Assembly: GCA_009783135.1 (NCBI GenBank)
Contig: WRHS01000009.1
Span: forward strand, 1-24,609
Origin: Dehalococcoidia bacterium
Lineage (GTDB): Bacteria; Chloroflexota; Dehalococcoidia; Dehalococcoidales; UBA1222
Direction of reading: 5' to 3'
DNA length: 24,609 nt
Part shown: in pieces, positions 1 to 11,272 of the stretch
How positions within the stretch are numbered: position 1 is the stretch's first letter
How the letters are laid out: every line of letters starts with the position of its first letter
The notes under the pieces: generated by a model
Database searches by the model: none
What the model was told of the DNA's origin: nothing
What the model saw: only the letters and a program-made list of their open reading frames with translations
Translations under genes and position numbers: made by a program

Positions 1-339
1 CCGCGTTTGGGAAGCTATGTAATTTCACGCGCGGCTATACCGCCGGAAGCGCTTGCGAAACCAGAAATAGCGTCTGCGGAAAAATCACATCAACCATTGG
101 ATGAGGTTGCCGCTTCGGCAGCGGTCGAAGATGAATCGCTACAAGATATGGCTACGACAAATGCGCAGGGCACCCCTACCACTCCCCATACTTTGCCGCA
201 ATCTACTCGGCATTTGAGTCTAGCTGATTTGCCGGATAACATCCATGTCATCAGTGCCGGCTATGATGTTAATACGCTGGAACCAATAGTGCAGGCACTC
301 CACCAATGGTTGACACCGCAAAGTCAAATAACTGCTTAA
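1..339 (+). CDS. C-terminal fragment of an unrecognised protein
   Basis: The frame is open from the first base and ends with TAA at 337-339, so the start lies outside the window; the TTG at position 7 is probably internal. The visible 112 residues begin with a short ordered stretch (SYVISRAAIPPEA), pass through a low-complexity linker rich in Ala, Glu, Thr and Pro (about residues 20-70), and end in a compact segment (SLADLPDNIHVISAGYD) that could be a small folded tail. I do not recognise a family. The composition looks like real coding sequence with a disordered linker. No convincing terminator follows directly. Confidence 0.5.
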   Translation, partial: PRLGSYVISRAAIPPEALAKPEIASAEKSHQPLDEVAASAAVEDESLQDMATTNAQGTPTTPHTLPQSTRHLSLADLPDNIHVISAGYDVNTLEPIVQALHQWLTPQSQITA

Positions 340-763
340 TGATTCGAATCGGTGGCATTGCAACCTTCCGACCACGAGCCTAAAGCGAAGGAATTGCACT
401 GGATTGACTAGAAGCTGGAACAATAGGTGACGCAAACACCCCGATTGGTGGTTTTAGAAAAAGGTTGTTGAAAATAGACTAATACAAGATAATAGTACCG
501 CCTCGGGCTTTCTGCAGAGATTGTCTCTGAAAGAAATATAGTCTTTTGGCAGCATTTCGCTTGAATGTTTGCCGCTGATTGATTCTATTTTCGGCGTGCT
601 CGTTTTGTCACAAACCACTATGCCGATGTCGATATGAACCGCGATGCCACAGCATTTTCGACAATATCAGGAGCTTCATCCAATACAAACCTTCTTTTCT
701 AAAATATTTTATAAAAAACTTCAAACATCTTGGCATTGTTCCTATTTTTCATTTCCTGAGCGC
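340..763. other. Non-coding region upstream of the rRNA promoter
   Basis: No credible gene is seen. A 62-codon frame at 579-767 has Cys/His/Phe-rich composition, no ribosome binding site, and runs into the rRNA promoter, so I treat it as chance. A hairpin lies at 508-533 (CAGAGA-TTG-TCTCTG, with outer CTTT/AAAG), without a T-tract. A weaker stem at about 436-457 followed by TTTT might terminate the upstream gene. No tRNA or 16S rRNA is present. Confidence 0.5.
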
Positions 764-792
764 TTGACAACAACTATCCATGGTGGTATCAT
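764..792 (+). promoter_or_regulatory. Sigma-70-type promoter of the 23S-5S rRNA unit
   Basis: A perfect -35 TTGACA (764-769) is followed by a 17-base spacer and -10 TATCAT (787-792). Transcription should begin near 799, giving a leader of about 160 nt before mature 23S. It is the only strong promoter seen between the upstream gene and the rRNA, which supports independent transcription of 23S-5S. Confidence 0.8.
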
Positions 793-864
793 GTCCTTTG
801 CCTTGTGAAAAGGCAGCTATGAAGACGATAGAAACATAAGGGTTGTTATGGTTATAAACCGAGC

Positions 865-898
865 AGTGGCTTGGTAATTTCGCCAAGCCGCTTTCTTT
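865..898 (+). terminator. Terminator-like hairpin in the 23S leader
   Basis: A 10-bp stem (865-874 with 883-892, one G-U pair) with an 8-base loop is followed by TTCTTTA. It lies between the promoter and 23S. It has the form of an intrinsic terminator or attenuator, although the T-tract is short and interrupted. It could instead be a leader processing or antitermination structure. Confidence 0.5.
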
Positions 899-938
899 AT
901 GTCTTTATCCGATTAACAATTGAATATATAAGAAACAA

Positions 939-3913
<2,975 letters not shown>

Positions 3914-3917
3914 AACT

Positions 3918-3940
3918 ACTTTCACCAAGTCGGTGAAAGT
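3918..3940 (+). other. Hairpin in the 23S-5S spacer
   Basis: A perfect 9-bp stem ACTTTCACC/GGTGAAAGT with loop AAGTC lies just after the 23S processing stem. There is no tRNA in the spacer. It has no clean T-tract, so a processing or spacer-folding role is more likely than termination. Confidence 0.55.
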
Positions 3941-3987
3941 TATTAAAAACTTTTCATTAGATAATAAGGCTTAACAGCTGAATATCT

Positions 3988-4104
3988 TCTGGTGATTAGA
4001 GCGAGGTGGCACCACCCGTTCCCATACCGAACACGGTAGTGAAACGCCTTAGCGCAGACGATACTGGGGGGGCGACTCCCTGCGGAAAATATGCCATCGC
4101 CAGG
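3988..4104 (+). rRNA. rrf: 5S ribosomal RNA
   Basis: About 117 nt. Conserved blocks are visible: GAGGTGGCACCACC, CCGTTCCCATACCGAACACGG and GTGAAACGCC, and the terminal helix forms between TCTGGTGAT at the 5' end and ATCGCCAGG at the 3' end. Pairing continues a little beyond the mature ends (AATAT upstream with ATATT downstream), as expected for a precursor. It lies about 95 nt after 23S in the same transcript. Confidence 0.95.
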
Positions 4105-4127
4105 AGTTATATTCAATCTCAATAAGA

Positions 4128-4152
4128 GAGGCTGTTAGGCCTTTTATTTATT
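4128..4152 (+). terminator. Terminator of the rRNA unit
   Basis: The stem AGGCT/GGCCT (4129-4133 with 4138-4142, loop GTTA) is followed directly by TTTATTTATTATT. It lies just after 5S and before the convergent alcohol dehydrogenase gene. Confidence 0.7.
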
Positions 4153-4160
4153 ATTGTTGC

Positions 4161-5300
4161 CTACCATGCATTTTCATAAATAACCGCTACCGCTTTCGCA
4201 TCAAGCTTTTTCGGGTGCACTGCAAGCCATGGTGCCGTATCCAAGGCATTTTGCCCCAAATCCAATAACTTAGCCTTATCCACAGCCAGATCCCGTAGTT
4301 TATGGGTCATATTACAAGCCAAGAGCCATTTATTGACAGCCACTATACCATCTTGTTCTCCGAAGACATTTTTGCCCAGCTTTTCAAGACGTAACTGGCG
4401 CACGTCAGATAAAGACTCCAACCAGGAAGGTAATAGAGCTGCCAGCCCATCGCCATGTGTCATATCATACAAACCGGAAAGCGGATGCTCCATACCATGC
4501 ATAGTCATAGATCCGTCGCCACCTCCCAAACCGGCGAAAGCCGAGCAAGCCACAGTACTAACCCAAGAAAGCTGTGCACGGGCATCCAAATTATCAGGAT
4601 TACGTATTGCATCAGGAAGATGTCGTACAACCAATCTTAGACATGCTTCCACGATGTCATCCGTTAAAGGTTGCGGGCTAGATGCTGTTATGTAAGGCTC
4701 CACCAAATGGCAGAATATATCCACTCCTCCCTGTGCAGTAGGTTTTGCTGGCAAACTTAACGTCAACTCAGGGTCAACAATGGAAACCGTAGGAAAGGCG
4801 CAATGGGCGCTTACCACACATTTATCATGTGTTTCCCAATTGGTGATGACCGCACCGCAATTTGACTCAGAACCAGAAGCCGCCACAGTAGGCACAGCGA
4901 TAAGCTTTGGTGCGTCGCCGCAAATACTCTGCCGCGTTTGAACATAGCGCCAGACAGGTTCACCACCAATTGCTGATATTACAATACCTTTTGCCGCATC
5001 CATGGCACTTCCGCCACCAAGCGCAATAACAACCTCTATGTTTTTCTGCCGCACTATGCTAGCACCTTCGTCAACAGTGGATGAACGGGGATTGCTCTCA
5101 ATCCTATCAAAAACCACAGCGTCTACGCCGCTTCGTCTCAAATCAGCCAAAGCACGATCTAACAGTCCTGTCTTGCGCATAGCATTTTTACCAGTGACCA
5201 ACATGGTCTTACTGCCGATATTAGCTGTTTCAGCGCCCAATTGGGCAAAGCTGCCAACTCCGGAAATAATTTTCGTAGGGATATAAAACGTAGTGGTCAT
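4161..5300 (-). CDS. Iron-containing (group III) alcohol dehydrogenase
   Basis: A 379-residue NAD(P)-dependent alcohol/aldehyde oxidoreductase, of normal family length. The nucleotide-binding motif is ALGGGSAMDAAKG and the second loop is PTVAASGSE. The metal site is complete: Asp and His in GGVDIFCHLVEPY, then two His in MEHPLSGLYDMTHGDG. The MEHPLS-YD-THG pattern resembles the butanol dehydrogenase/YqhD-like branch; the substrate cannot be told. The start is ATG at 5300 (MTTTFYIPTKI), preceded by AGGAGG 10 bases upstream, rather than the earlier in-frame start at 5339. It is convergent with the rRNA unit and downstream of tgt, with 78 bases between them, so it may have its own promoter. Confidence 0.9.
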   Translation of the reverse strand: MTTTFYIPTKIISGVGSFAQLGAETANIGSKTMLVTGKNAMRKTGLLDRALADLRRSGVDAVVFDRIESNPRSSTVDEGASIVRQKNIEVVIALGGGSAMDAAKGIVISAIGGEPVWRYVQTRQSICGDAPKLIAVPTVAASGSESNCGAVITNWETHDKCVVSAHCAFPTVSIVDPELTLSLPAKPTAQGGVDIFCHLVEPYITASSPQPLTDDIVEACLRLVVRHLPDAIRNPDNLDARAQLSWVSTVACSAFAGLGGGDGSMTMHGMEHPLSGLYDMTHGDGLAALLPSWLESLSDVRQLRLEKLGKNVFGEQDGIVAVNKWLLACNMTHKLRDLAVDKAKLLDLGQNALDTAPWLAVHPKKLDAKAVAVIYENAW

Positions 5301-5326
5301 AACCTTAAAACCTCCTACCCGCATTA

Positions 5327-5367
5327 CTATTAGGAGCACCGTTTAGGGCAACCAACGACGTGCCCTA
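5327..5367 (-). promoter_or_regulatory. Possible promoter and hairpin between tgt and the dehydrogenase gene
   Basis: On the minus strand TTGGTT (5355-5350), 17 bases, then TAATAG (5332-5327) is a weak promoter for the dehydrogenase. The -35 lies next to a perfect 7-bp hairpin, TAGGGCA/TGCCCTA (5344-5350 with 5361-5367). The hairpin has no T-tract, so it is not a clear terminator for tgt. Confidence 0.25.
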
Positions 5368-5378
5368 TTACGCAGCAG

Positions 5379-6545
5379 TTAATCTATCTCCGATTTGTGC
5401 GCCTTAATCCACTTCTGCTTTTGTGATATACGCACATCTTCGTCAGTAATGCGATACTCAGAAAGGAACTGCCGGCGGAAACTATCAAAAACGCCATCAA
5501 GGATTGCTGTTCGTATATCTTGAATTAGACGCGCCATAAAACGCAAATTATGGATTGTGGCCAGGCGATAAGCCAGCAATTCACGGGCATGGAAAAGATG
5601 ACTTACATATGCTGCCGAGAAATGCCTGCAAGTATAGCAGTCACAATCTTTTTCAACAGGCCTATCTTGTTCACGGAAAGCAGCATTGGTAATATTGATG
5701 CGTCCTTGTCTGGTAAACAGCGCTCCATTGCGCGCCACGCGGGTAGGCAATACACAATCCATCATGTCTATGCCTAAGCTAACCGCCTCTATCAAATCCT
5801 CAGGCGACCCAACCCCCATAAGGTAACGGGGTTTGCAGGATGGTAAATACGGAGTAGTGTTACGCACCATCTCCCATGTAAGTTCTTTGGGCTCACCCAA
5901 GCTTAGCCCTCCTATGGCATAACCCGGAAAATCCAGCGAACTCAGATACTCAGCTGAATGGCGGCGCATGGCATGGTCAAACCCACCCTGAACAATAGCA
6001 AACAATTGCTGGTTATCCCGCCTGTGCACCGCAAAACAGCGCTCTGCCCAGAGATGAGTGCGTTCCATAGCATCACGCACTTTGGCGGGTATGGCATCAG
6101 CAGGGGAAGGCTCATCCAAGACCATGGCAATATCAGAACCAAACCCTTCCTGCAATTCCACAGCTTTTTCAGGCGTTATGAAATGGCTACTGCCATCTAT
6201 ATGCGAACGAAAGGAAACCCCTTCATCGCAAACTTTAGAAAGCGCCGACAAGCTAAATATCTGATAGCCGCCCGAATCCGTGAGAATGGCTCCATCCCAA
6301 TTCATGAAGCGATGTAATCCACCAAGTTTTTTTATTATTTCAACACCCGGGCGTAAATAGAGGTGGTATGTATTTGAAAGGATAATGGGCGCACCAAGCG
6401 CCACAATTTCATCGGAGACAAGCGTCTTAATCGTAGCCTGACTACCAACCGGCATGAAAACAGGTGTGGGAATGATGCCATGAGCAGTAGTAAGCTCCCC
6501 CGCACGTGCGGTGCCACAAACAGTCGTCAGGCTAAAACTTTTCAA
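5379..6545 (-). CDS. tgt: Queuine/preQ1 tRNA-ribosyltransferase
   Basis: A 388-residue tRNA-guanine transglycosylase that exchanges G34 for a 7-deazaguanine in GUN-anticodon tRNAs. Visible features are the N-terminal FMPVGSQATIK, the active-site loop LTDSGGYQIFSLS, AIGGLSLGEPKE, the catalytic Asp region GIDMMDCVLPTRVARNG, and the zinc site CDCYTC followed by His in the RLATIHN segment. The start is TTG at 6545; the alignment MKSFSLTTVCGTARAGEL fits the family N terminus, although no good ribosome binding site is seen. It lies 25 bases after the prenyltransferase gene, probably in the same transcript. No queuosine-synthesis genes are visible here. Confidence 0.95.
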   Translation of the reverse strand: MKSFSLTTVCGTARAGELTTAHGIIPTPVFMPVGSQATIKTLVSDEIVALGAPIILSNTYHLYLRPGVEIIKKLGGLHRFMNWDGAILTDSGGYQIFSLSALSKVCDEGVSFRSHIDGSSHFITPEKAVELQEGFGSDIAMVLDEPSPADAIPAKVRDAMERTHLWAERCFAVHRRDNQQLFAIVQGGFDHAMRRHSAEYLSSLDFPGYAIGGLSLGEPKELTWEMVRNTTPYLPSCKPRYLMGVGSPEDLIEAVSLGIDMMDCVLPTRVARNGALFTRQGRINITNAAFREQDRPVEKDCDCYTCRHFSAAYVSHLFHARELLAYRLATIHNLRFMARLIQDIRTAILDGVFDSFRRQFLSEYRITDEDVRISQKQKWIKAHKSEID

Positions 6546-6570
6546 CGGCTAATACACCAATGTTACAAAG

Positions 6571-7512
6571 CTAAAAAGTTCCAAAATGCCACGTATCCGT
6601 CCACACACTTAGGCAAATAGCTGTAAAAATAAGTCCCATATAAGGGAAACTGGAGAGCTTATATAATTTCCAGGCATTGCGCGAGGCATGCGCACCAATT
6701 AGCCTGACAGTCGCCCACAGCATAGCTACCCCGAGTATTAGAGCAACTACCAGATACATCAGGCTATATCCAGCCACAAAGAATAGCCCCACCGATACCG
6801 CGTTGAGCAGAAACGCAAATACCAACAATATGATAATTGCCGTGCGCACCGAAACATTCATAGGGAAAAACGTCAGCCCTGCTCCGATATAATCCTCACG
6901 ATGCGAAACCATAACGCTCCATACATGCAATGGCAACCACACAGCAATAAGTAAGCAAAGTAACACCAACTCCAAACTAACATCGCTGCGTACCGCAAAC
7001 CAGCCCATTAGCAATGGTGCACAACCGGCAATGACACCCTGCGGGAAAACACAAATAACACGCTTGCGAAAGACTGCCGCCGCTATCGTACCAACCAAAT
7101 CAGCCAGAAAAACATACGGGTGTAAAAACAACGACAGTACCAGCCCAACAAGAATCAGGGACAAAATCCATGTCAGCCCCTTTTCCGCAGGATAGATGCG
7201 CCGGGTTGGGAAAACACGGTTTTTTGTGCGTTGCATAAGAGCATCCACGTTACGATCAAGGTAATTCGTCAAACCATTGGCTCCGGCGGATGCAATCAAA
7301 ATAGTCACCGTAGCCAATAACAAAATCCCTACCCCGGCAAAGTGATGCTCGTAAGGATTCCAAGACAAAAATAAAAATGAGCGAAGAGGTAACAGGATGG
7401 CTTCAGGATGGGTATGTGAGGCAATGATAACCGAACAAAACCCCAAAAAGCCAAGCAGAAGCGTTTCCCGCACCTTGAGTACTTCAATATAATTGCGCAC
7501 AGTTTGCAACAT
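6571..7512 (-). CDS. ctaB: UbiA-superfamily prenyltransferase, protoheme IX farnesyltransferase type
   Basis: A 313-residue polytopic membrane protein with about eight or nine hydrophobic helices. The first Asp-rich motif is NYLDRNVDALMQRTKNRV, close to NNYIDRDID..RTKNR of CyoE/CtaB. The second region LHVWSVMVSHREDYIGAG matches the PH-x-ALA-(x)n-DY-x-AG pattern of the family. Known members convert heme B to heme O for heme-copper oxidases. The best start is ATG at 7512 (MLQTVRNYIEVLKV), with GGAG 7 bases upstream; the longer TTG start at 7530 lacks a site. The gene begins four bases past the stop of the preceding FMN-type gene, so translation is likely coupled. No oxidase or heme genes are adjacent, so the acceptor is uncertain. 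Confidence 0.85.
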   Translation of the reverse strand: MLQTVRNYIEVLKVRETLLLGFLGFCSVIIASHTHPEAILLPLRSFLFLSWNPYEHHFAGVGILLLATVTILIASAGANGLTNYLDRNVDALMQRTKNRVFPTRRIYPAEKGLTWILSLILVGLVLSLFLHPYVFLADLVGTIAAAVFRKRVICVFPQGVIAGCAPLLMGWFAVRSDVSLELVLLCLLIAVWLPLHVWSVMVSHREDYIGAGLTFFPMNVSVRTAIIILLVFAFLLNAVSVGLFFVAGYSLMYLVVALILGVAMLWATVRLIGAHASRNAWKLYKLSSFPYMGLIFTAICLSVWTDTWHFGTF

Positions 7513-7516
7513 TTGA

Positions 7517-7939
7517 CTACTCCACCACAAAGTCTTCCGAACTAAAATTAGTATAGTAACGCCCTGACTGAGCCGAAAATTTCAGGACGCAATAATCCGG
7601 ATCGGTCACGCCGCCCGAGTAATACATTGTATCACCATCGCGCCATATCATCTCTTTACTTTCTGCATCCTCCAAAACTTCCATCTCCCCCACTAGCATT
7701 ACACCCCGAAAGAATCTTTTGTCGCAGAAATAAATGCACGCCTTTGGATTTTCGCGATATTGCGCAACCCGCATAGAGGACGTGTTAGTCGTAAACCAAA
7801 AGCTTTTTATCCCGTCACGCTTTCTCGGCGGCAGCATAGCTTTAGTATTCGGAAATCCGCCGAAACCGACCGAACTTACAAAAGAAACGCTCTGCTTATC
7901 AATCAAATTTCCTATTGTTTGCGCCGCATCACGCATCAT
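7517..7939 (-). CDS. Pyridoxamine 5'-phosphate oxidase-like FMN-binding split-barrel protein
   Basis: A 140-residue protein of the small split beta-barrel flavoprotein superfamily. Visible are the first strands QSVSFVSSVGFGGFPNTKAM, the central FWFTTNTSSMRVAQYRENPKACIYF (the segment that typically contacts flavin phosphate), then GVMLVGEMEVLEDAESKEMIW and the C-terminal DYCVLKFSAQSGRYY. The pattern matches general-stress FMN-binding proteins rather than a true PdxH. The start is ATG at 7939 or 7936, with GGGAGGA about 8 bases upstream. It is directly coupled to the CtaB-like gene. A redox or cofactor-binding role is plausible; the substrate is unknown. Confidence 0.8.
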   Translation of the reverse strand: MMRDAAQTIGNLIDKQSVSFVSSVGFGGFPNTKAMLPPRKRDGIKSFWFTTNTSSMRVAQYRENPKACIYFCDKRFFRGVMLVGEMEVLEDAESKEMIWRDGDTMYYSGGVTDPDYCVLKFSAQSGRYYTNFSSEDFVVE

Positions 7940-8003
7940 ATAACAGTCCTCCCAAGCCTAATTATTCTATCAAAAGCCGCCTTATAAAGATAACTGTGAA
8001 ACA

Positions 8004-8429
8004 TTATGCACAGCACCCGAAATTTTCATCCAAATAGTTCTGCAAAATTACCGCTGCGGCCATGGCATCATCACGCTGTTTGGCTCTGGCTTTTTTCTTA
8101 GGCACATTTTGAAGCATGTACTCGCGGGCAACAGCTGTACTGAATCGCTCATCCACCATTTCCAAGGGAATTGCGAGGGATGACTTCAAAAGCTCACAGA
8201 AAACCCGTACTTTTTGCGCCTGCGGCCCCTCATCACCATTCAACAGTAGCGGCAGACCAACAACCAGCTTGCCCGGAGTATACTCCTGCACCAGTTTCAT
8301 GACCTCCTGGATATCGCCGCTGTCGCTTGTACGGGCAATAATCACCAGTTGGCGCGCCAGCATCCCTGTGGGGTCACTAAGCGCCACCCCAATGCGACGG
8401 TCTCCCACATCCAATGCCATAATGCGCAT
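8004..8429 (-). CDS. ruvX: Putative pre-16S rRNA nuclease / Holliday junction resolvase (RuvX/YqgF)
   Basis: A 141-residue RNase H-fold protein. Key motifs are MRIMALDVGDRRIGVALSD (first catalytic Asp), VVGLPLLLNGDEGPQA, VDERFST, and the C-terminal DDAMAAAVILQNYLD with a catalytic Asp. YqgF proteins mature the 16S 5' end and have been proposed as resolvases. The start at ATG 8429 gives an N terminus like the Bacillus protein; a TTG at 8456 and an ATG at 8420 are alternatives, none with a strong ribosome binding site. It follows alaS closely, an arrangement common in many bacteria. Confidence 0.9.
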   Translation of the reverse strand: MRIMALDVGDRRIGVALSDPTGMLARQLVIIARTSDSGDIQEVMKLVQEYTPGKLVVGLPLLLNGDEGPQAQKVRVFCELLKSSLAIPLEMVDERFSTAVAREYMLQNVPKKKARAKQRDDAMAAAVILQNYLDENFGCCA

Positions 8430-8466
8430 TTCTTCTTGCTGCCAATATTTCTGCAAAGCTTAAACA

Positions 8467-11097
8467 TTATTTATGCTTCAGTAAGCCGTATACTGCAGCT
8501 ATAGCCTCATCCAGTTTGGATGCGTCTTTGCCACCGCCCTGTGCCAAAGCTGGTTTACCACCGCCTCCACCACCGGTAATTGCCGCTGTCATGCGGATAA
8601 TATTGCCCGCATGATAGCCCTTGGCAACCAAATCGTCCGCCACGGCAACCACAAAATATGGCTTATCATCATGCACCGTACCCAGCACAACAATCACCTC
8701 TCCCAATTTGCCACGCAGAGCGTCCACCATATCCCGTAGAGTTTCGGGGCGTGACGGTTTTACACGTGTAGCCAGTAATTTCACGCCGTCCACGTCACGC
8801 ACCTGTGTCAACAGCGCGGACACATCTTTAAGCGCAAGCTCACGCTCCAACGTTTCAGTCTTTTTAATTTCCTGGTCGCATCTTGCTAAAAGAGACTGCA
8901 CTTTATCCGCCACATCTTCCGGCGTGACATCCAAAAGCCTAGCTAAAGATTGCAATGATGTAATACTGAGCGTTGCCAATTGCATAGCCCTGCGCCCGGT
9001 AACAGCCTCTATGCGACGCATTCCGGAACCAATACTGGACTCACTGATAATCTCAAAAAATCCTATTTCGCCGGAAGCATCCACGTGCGTACCACCGCAC
9101 AACTCGGTACTGATAGCTGGACGCCCCACTGACAAAACACGTACTACATCGCCGTATTTTTCATCAAAAAGGGCCACGGAACCGGAGACTACCGCCTCTT
9201 TGTATGGCATTTGGCAATCATACACCCGATGGTTACGGCGGATTTCGGCATTGACAAAATCGCGTACCTGATTCAGTTCACCAGATGTTAATGGGGACAA
9301 ATGAGAGAAATCAAAGCGCAGGCGCGATGGCTCCACCAGCGAGCCGCCCTGTTGCACATGCTCGCCAAGTACGTCGCGCAGGGCAGCATGCAGCAAATGA
9401 GTAGCTGTATGGTTGCGCTCAATATCACGGCGGCGCTCAGCATCCACCTCGGCAGTAACCACGTCGCCCGTAGCAAAGCCACCCTGCGCCACATAACCCT
9501 GATGCAGAGTAGTGTTAGCTCCTAATTTAATAGTGTTGGTAACCTGAAATAGCCCACTCCCTGATTTTATTAAACCAGTGTCCCCTACTTGTCCGCCCAT
9601 TTCAGCATAGAATGGAGTATCCGTCAATACCAACCCTGCTTTTTGTTCTGCGCTGATAGAACAAACACTTTCATTCTCAAACACTATGCCTAGAATACGT
9701 GTACTCTTGGTGAGATCTGTATATCCCACAAAACACGTCTGCTCGAAGTCTCCGCTGAATTTTTCGACTTGTTGCCCGCTGCAATCGAATTTTTGAGCCG
9801 AACGCGCTTTTTCACGTTGCTTGCTCATCTCACGCTCAAAACCATCTATATCCACGTCAAAACCACGTGTAGAAGCAATTTCGCGCGTAATTTCCACGGG
9901 GAACCCATATGTGTCATACAACTTGAAAACAGACTCACCCGCAACGCACATCCGTGCCTTGGTTTCATCACGAGCCATGATTTCGTCCAGCAACTCCAAA
10001 CCTGTACTGAGAGTTTCGGCGAAATTCTCCTCTTCCCTGCGCACCACATCCAGAATAAAGCTGCGCCTCTTTACAAGTTCAGGGTAGTTATTACCATTTT
10101 GTTCAATTGCAGCTTTTGCCATCTCAGTCAGGAACAGTGTTTTCAGCCCAATGCGGCGACCAAAGAGGACACCCCTGCGTAGTAACCTGCGCAACACGTA
10201 GCCACGCCCGTCATTTGATGGCATTACACCATCGGCAATCAGGAAAGATACGGCACGCCCATGTTCCGATATGACACGCATAGCACGATCGTCCTCCGCA
10301 TCAACACCATAGCGTTTGCCAGCAAGTTCAGCAGCACGCTCAAGCAAAGGACGAAAAATATTGGTGTTATACACAGTGTCAGTGCCCTGCATAATAGCAG
10401 TTATGCGCTCAAGTCCCATACCTGTATCAATATTTGGCTTTGCCAAGGGCGTGCGCAGCCCTGTTCTGTCCTGATTGTACTGCATAAACACAAGGTTCCA
10501 AATTTCGCAGAAGCGCCCACACTTGCAGGACGGGTTACAATCAGGTTTGCCGCAACCGATTGACGCACCAAAATCATAATGTATTTCGCTACATGGGCCA
10601 CACGGCCCGGAATCACCTGCAGGTCCCCAAAAGTTATCGGCCTCACCCAAGCGCACAATACGCTCAGCAGGCACACCTTGCTCAAGCCATAGCTGACGGG
10701 CTGCGTCATCATCCAGATAAACAGTAACCCACAGCCTTTCTTTTGGAAGCCCCATATTAACAGTGATAAACTCCCATGCGTATGCGATAGCCTCCGCCTT
10801 GAAGTAATCTCCCACCGAAAAATTGCCCAGCATCTCAAAGAAAGTGAGATGCGAAGAATCCCCCACAGATTCAATATCAGTAGTACGGAAACATTTCTGA
10901 CATGAAGTTAAACGCGTATGCGGCGGCGTGGCCTGCCCCATAAAGTAAGGCTTCAGTTGTACCATGCCTGCGGTAGTAAGTAGCAGAGTCGGGTCATCGC
11001 GAGGCACCAGAGAGGATGAGGGGATGATTTGATGCCCCTTACTTATAAAATATTCCAGGTACTGCGAGCGTATTTCGTCATCAGTCAATTTAGCCAC
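8467..11097 (-). CDS. alaS: Alanyl-tRNA synthetase
   Basis: Complete class II synthetase, 876 residues, the usual length. The order is: catalytic domain with motif 2 around CQKCFRTTDIESVGDSSHLT and motif 3 GMGLERITAIMQG; a Cys-rich insert (CGKPDCNPSCKCGRFC); the tRNA-recognition helices; the editing domain with zinc-binding HTATHLLH and CGGTHVD; and the C-terminal DHHA1/C-Ala domain ending in the Gly-rich GGGGGGKPALAQGGGKD. The start is GTG at 11097 (MAKLTDDEIRSQYLEYF), with a poor ribosome binding site. A near-consensus promoter lies 35-65 bases upstream and probably drives alaS, ruvX and perhaps the genes beyond. Confidence 0.97.
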   Translation of the reverse strand: MAKLTDDEIRSQYLEYFISKGHQIIPSSSLVPRDDPTLLLTTAGMVQLKPYFMGQATPPHTRLTSCQKCFRTTDIESVGDSSHLTFFEMLGNFSVGDYFKAEAIAYAWEFITVNMGLPKERLWVTVYLDDDAARQLWLEQGVPAERIVRLGEADNFWGPAGDSGPCGPCSEIHYDFGASIGCGKPDCNPSCKCGRFCEIWNLVFMQYNQDRTGLRTPLAKPNIDTGMGLERITAIMQGTDTVYNTNIFRPLLERAAELAGKRYGVDAEDDRAMRVISEHGRAVSFLIADGVMPSNDGRGYVLRRLLRRGVLFGRRIGLKTLFLTEMAKAAIEQNGNNYPELVKRRSFILDVVRREEENFAETLSTGLELLDEIMARDETKARMCVAGESVFKLYDTYGFPVEITREIASTRGFDVDIDGFEREMSKQREKARSAQKFDCSGQQVEKFSGDFEQTCFVGYTDLTKSTRILGIVFENESVCSISAEQKAGLVLTDTPFYAEMGGQVGDTGLIKSGSGLFQVTNTIKLGANTTLHQGYVAQGGFATGDVVTAEVDAERRRDIERNHTATHLLHAALRDVLGEHVQQGGSLVEPSRLRFDFSHLSPLTSGELNQVRDFVNAEIRRNHRVYDCQMPYKEAVVSGSVALFDEKYGDVVRVLSVGRPAISTELCGGTHVDASGEIGFFEIISESSIGSGMRRIEAVTGRRAMQLATLSITSLQSLARLLDVTPEDVADKVQSLLARCDQEIKKTETLERELALKDVSALLTQVRDVDGVKLLATRVKPSRPETLRDMVDALRGKLGEVIVVLGTVHDDKPYFVVAVADDLVAKGYHAGNIIRMTAAITGGGGGGKPALAQGGGKDASKLDEAIAAVYGLLKHK

Positions 11098-11131
11098 CCA
11101 TTTTTCTCATTTAAACACAAACTTGTACAAG

Positions 11132-11160
11132 ATTGTAGGATAAGAAAACAAGGCTGTCAA
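11132..11160 (-). promoter_or_regulatory. Promoter of the alaS operon
   Basis: On the minus strand TTGACA (11160-11155), a 17-base spacer, and TACAAT (11137-11132). The predicted start of transcription falls in a perfect 10-base palindrome CTTGTACAAG (11122-11131), giving a leader of about 30 nt. The palindrome could be an operator, but it is short. Confidence 0.8.
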
Positions 11161-11272
11161 AGACAATTACAGAAAATAACCTGTGGAACACCTTCCGTTT
11201 CTTCAGATTTGTGCTCATATAATATGACGCCGTTTTGGCCGCAGTGCATCACCGTACTCGGAGTGTTTTAAC

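Noticed and set aside
579..767. Plus-strand frame of 62 codons
   Set aside because: No ribosome binding site, unusual composition, and its end overlaps the rRNA -35 element.
8621..10563. Long plus-strand frames, one of 216 codons
   Set aside because: They are antisense to alaS, which has complete family motifs.
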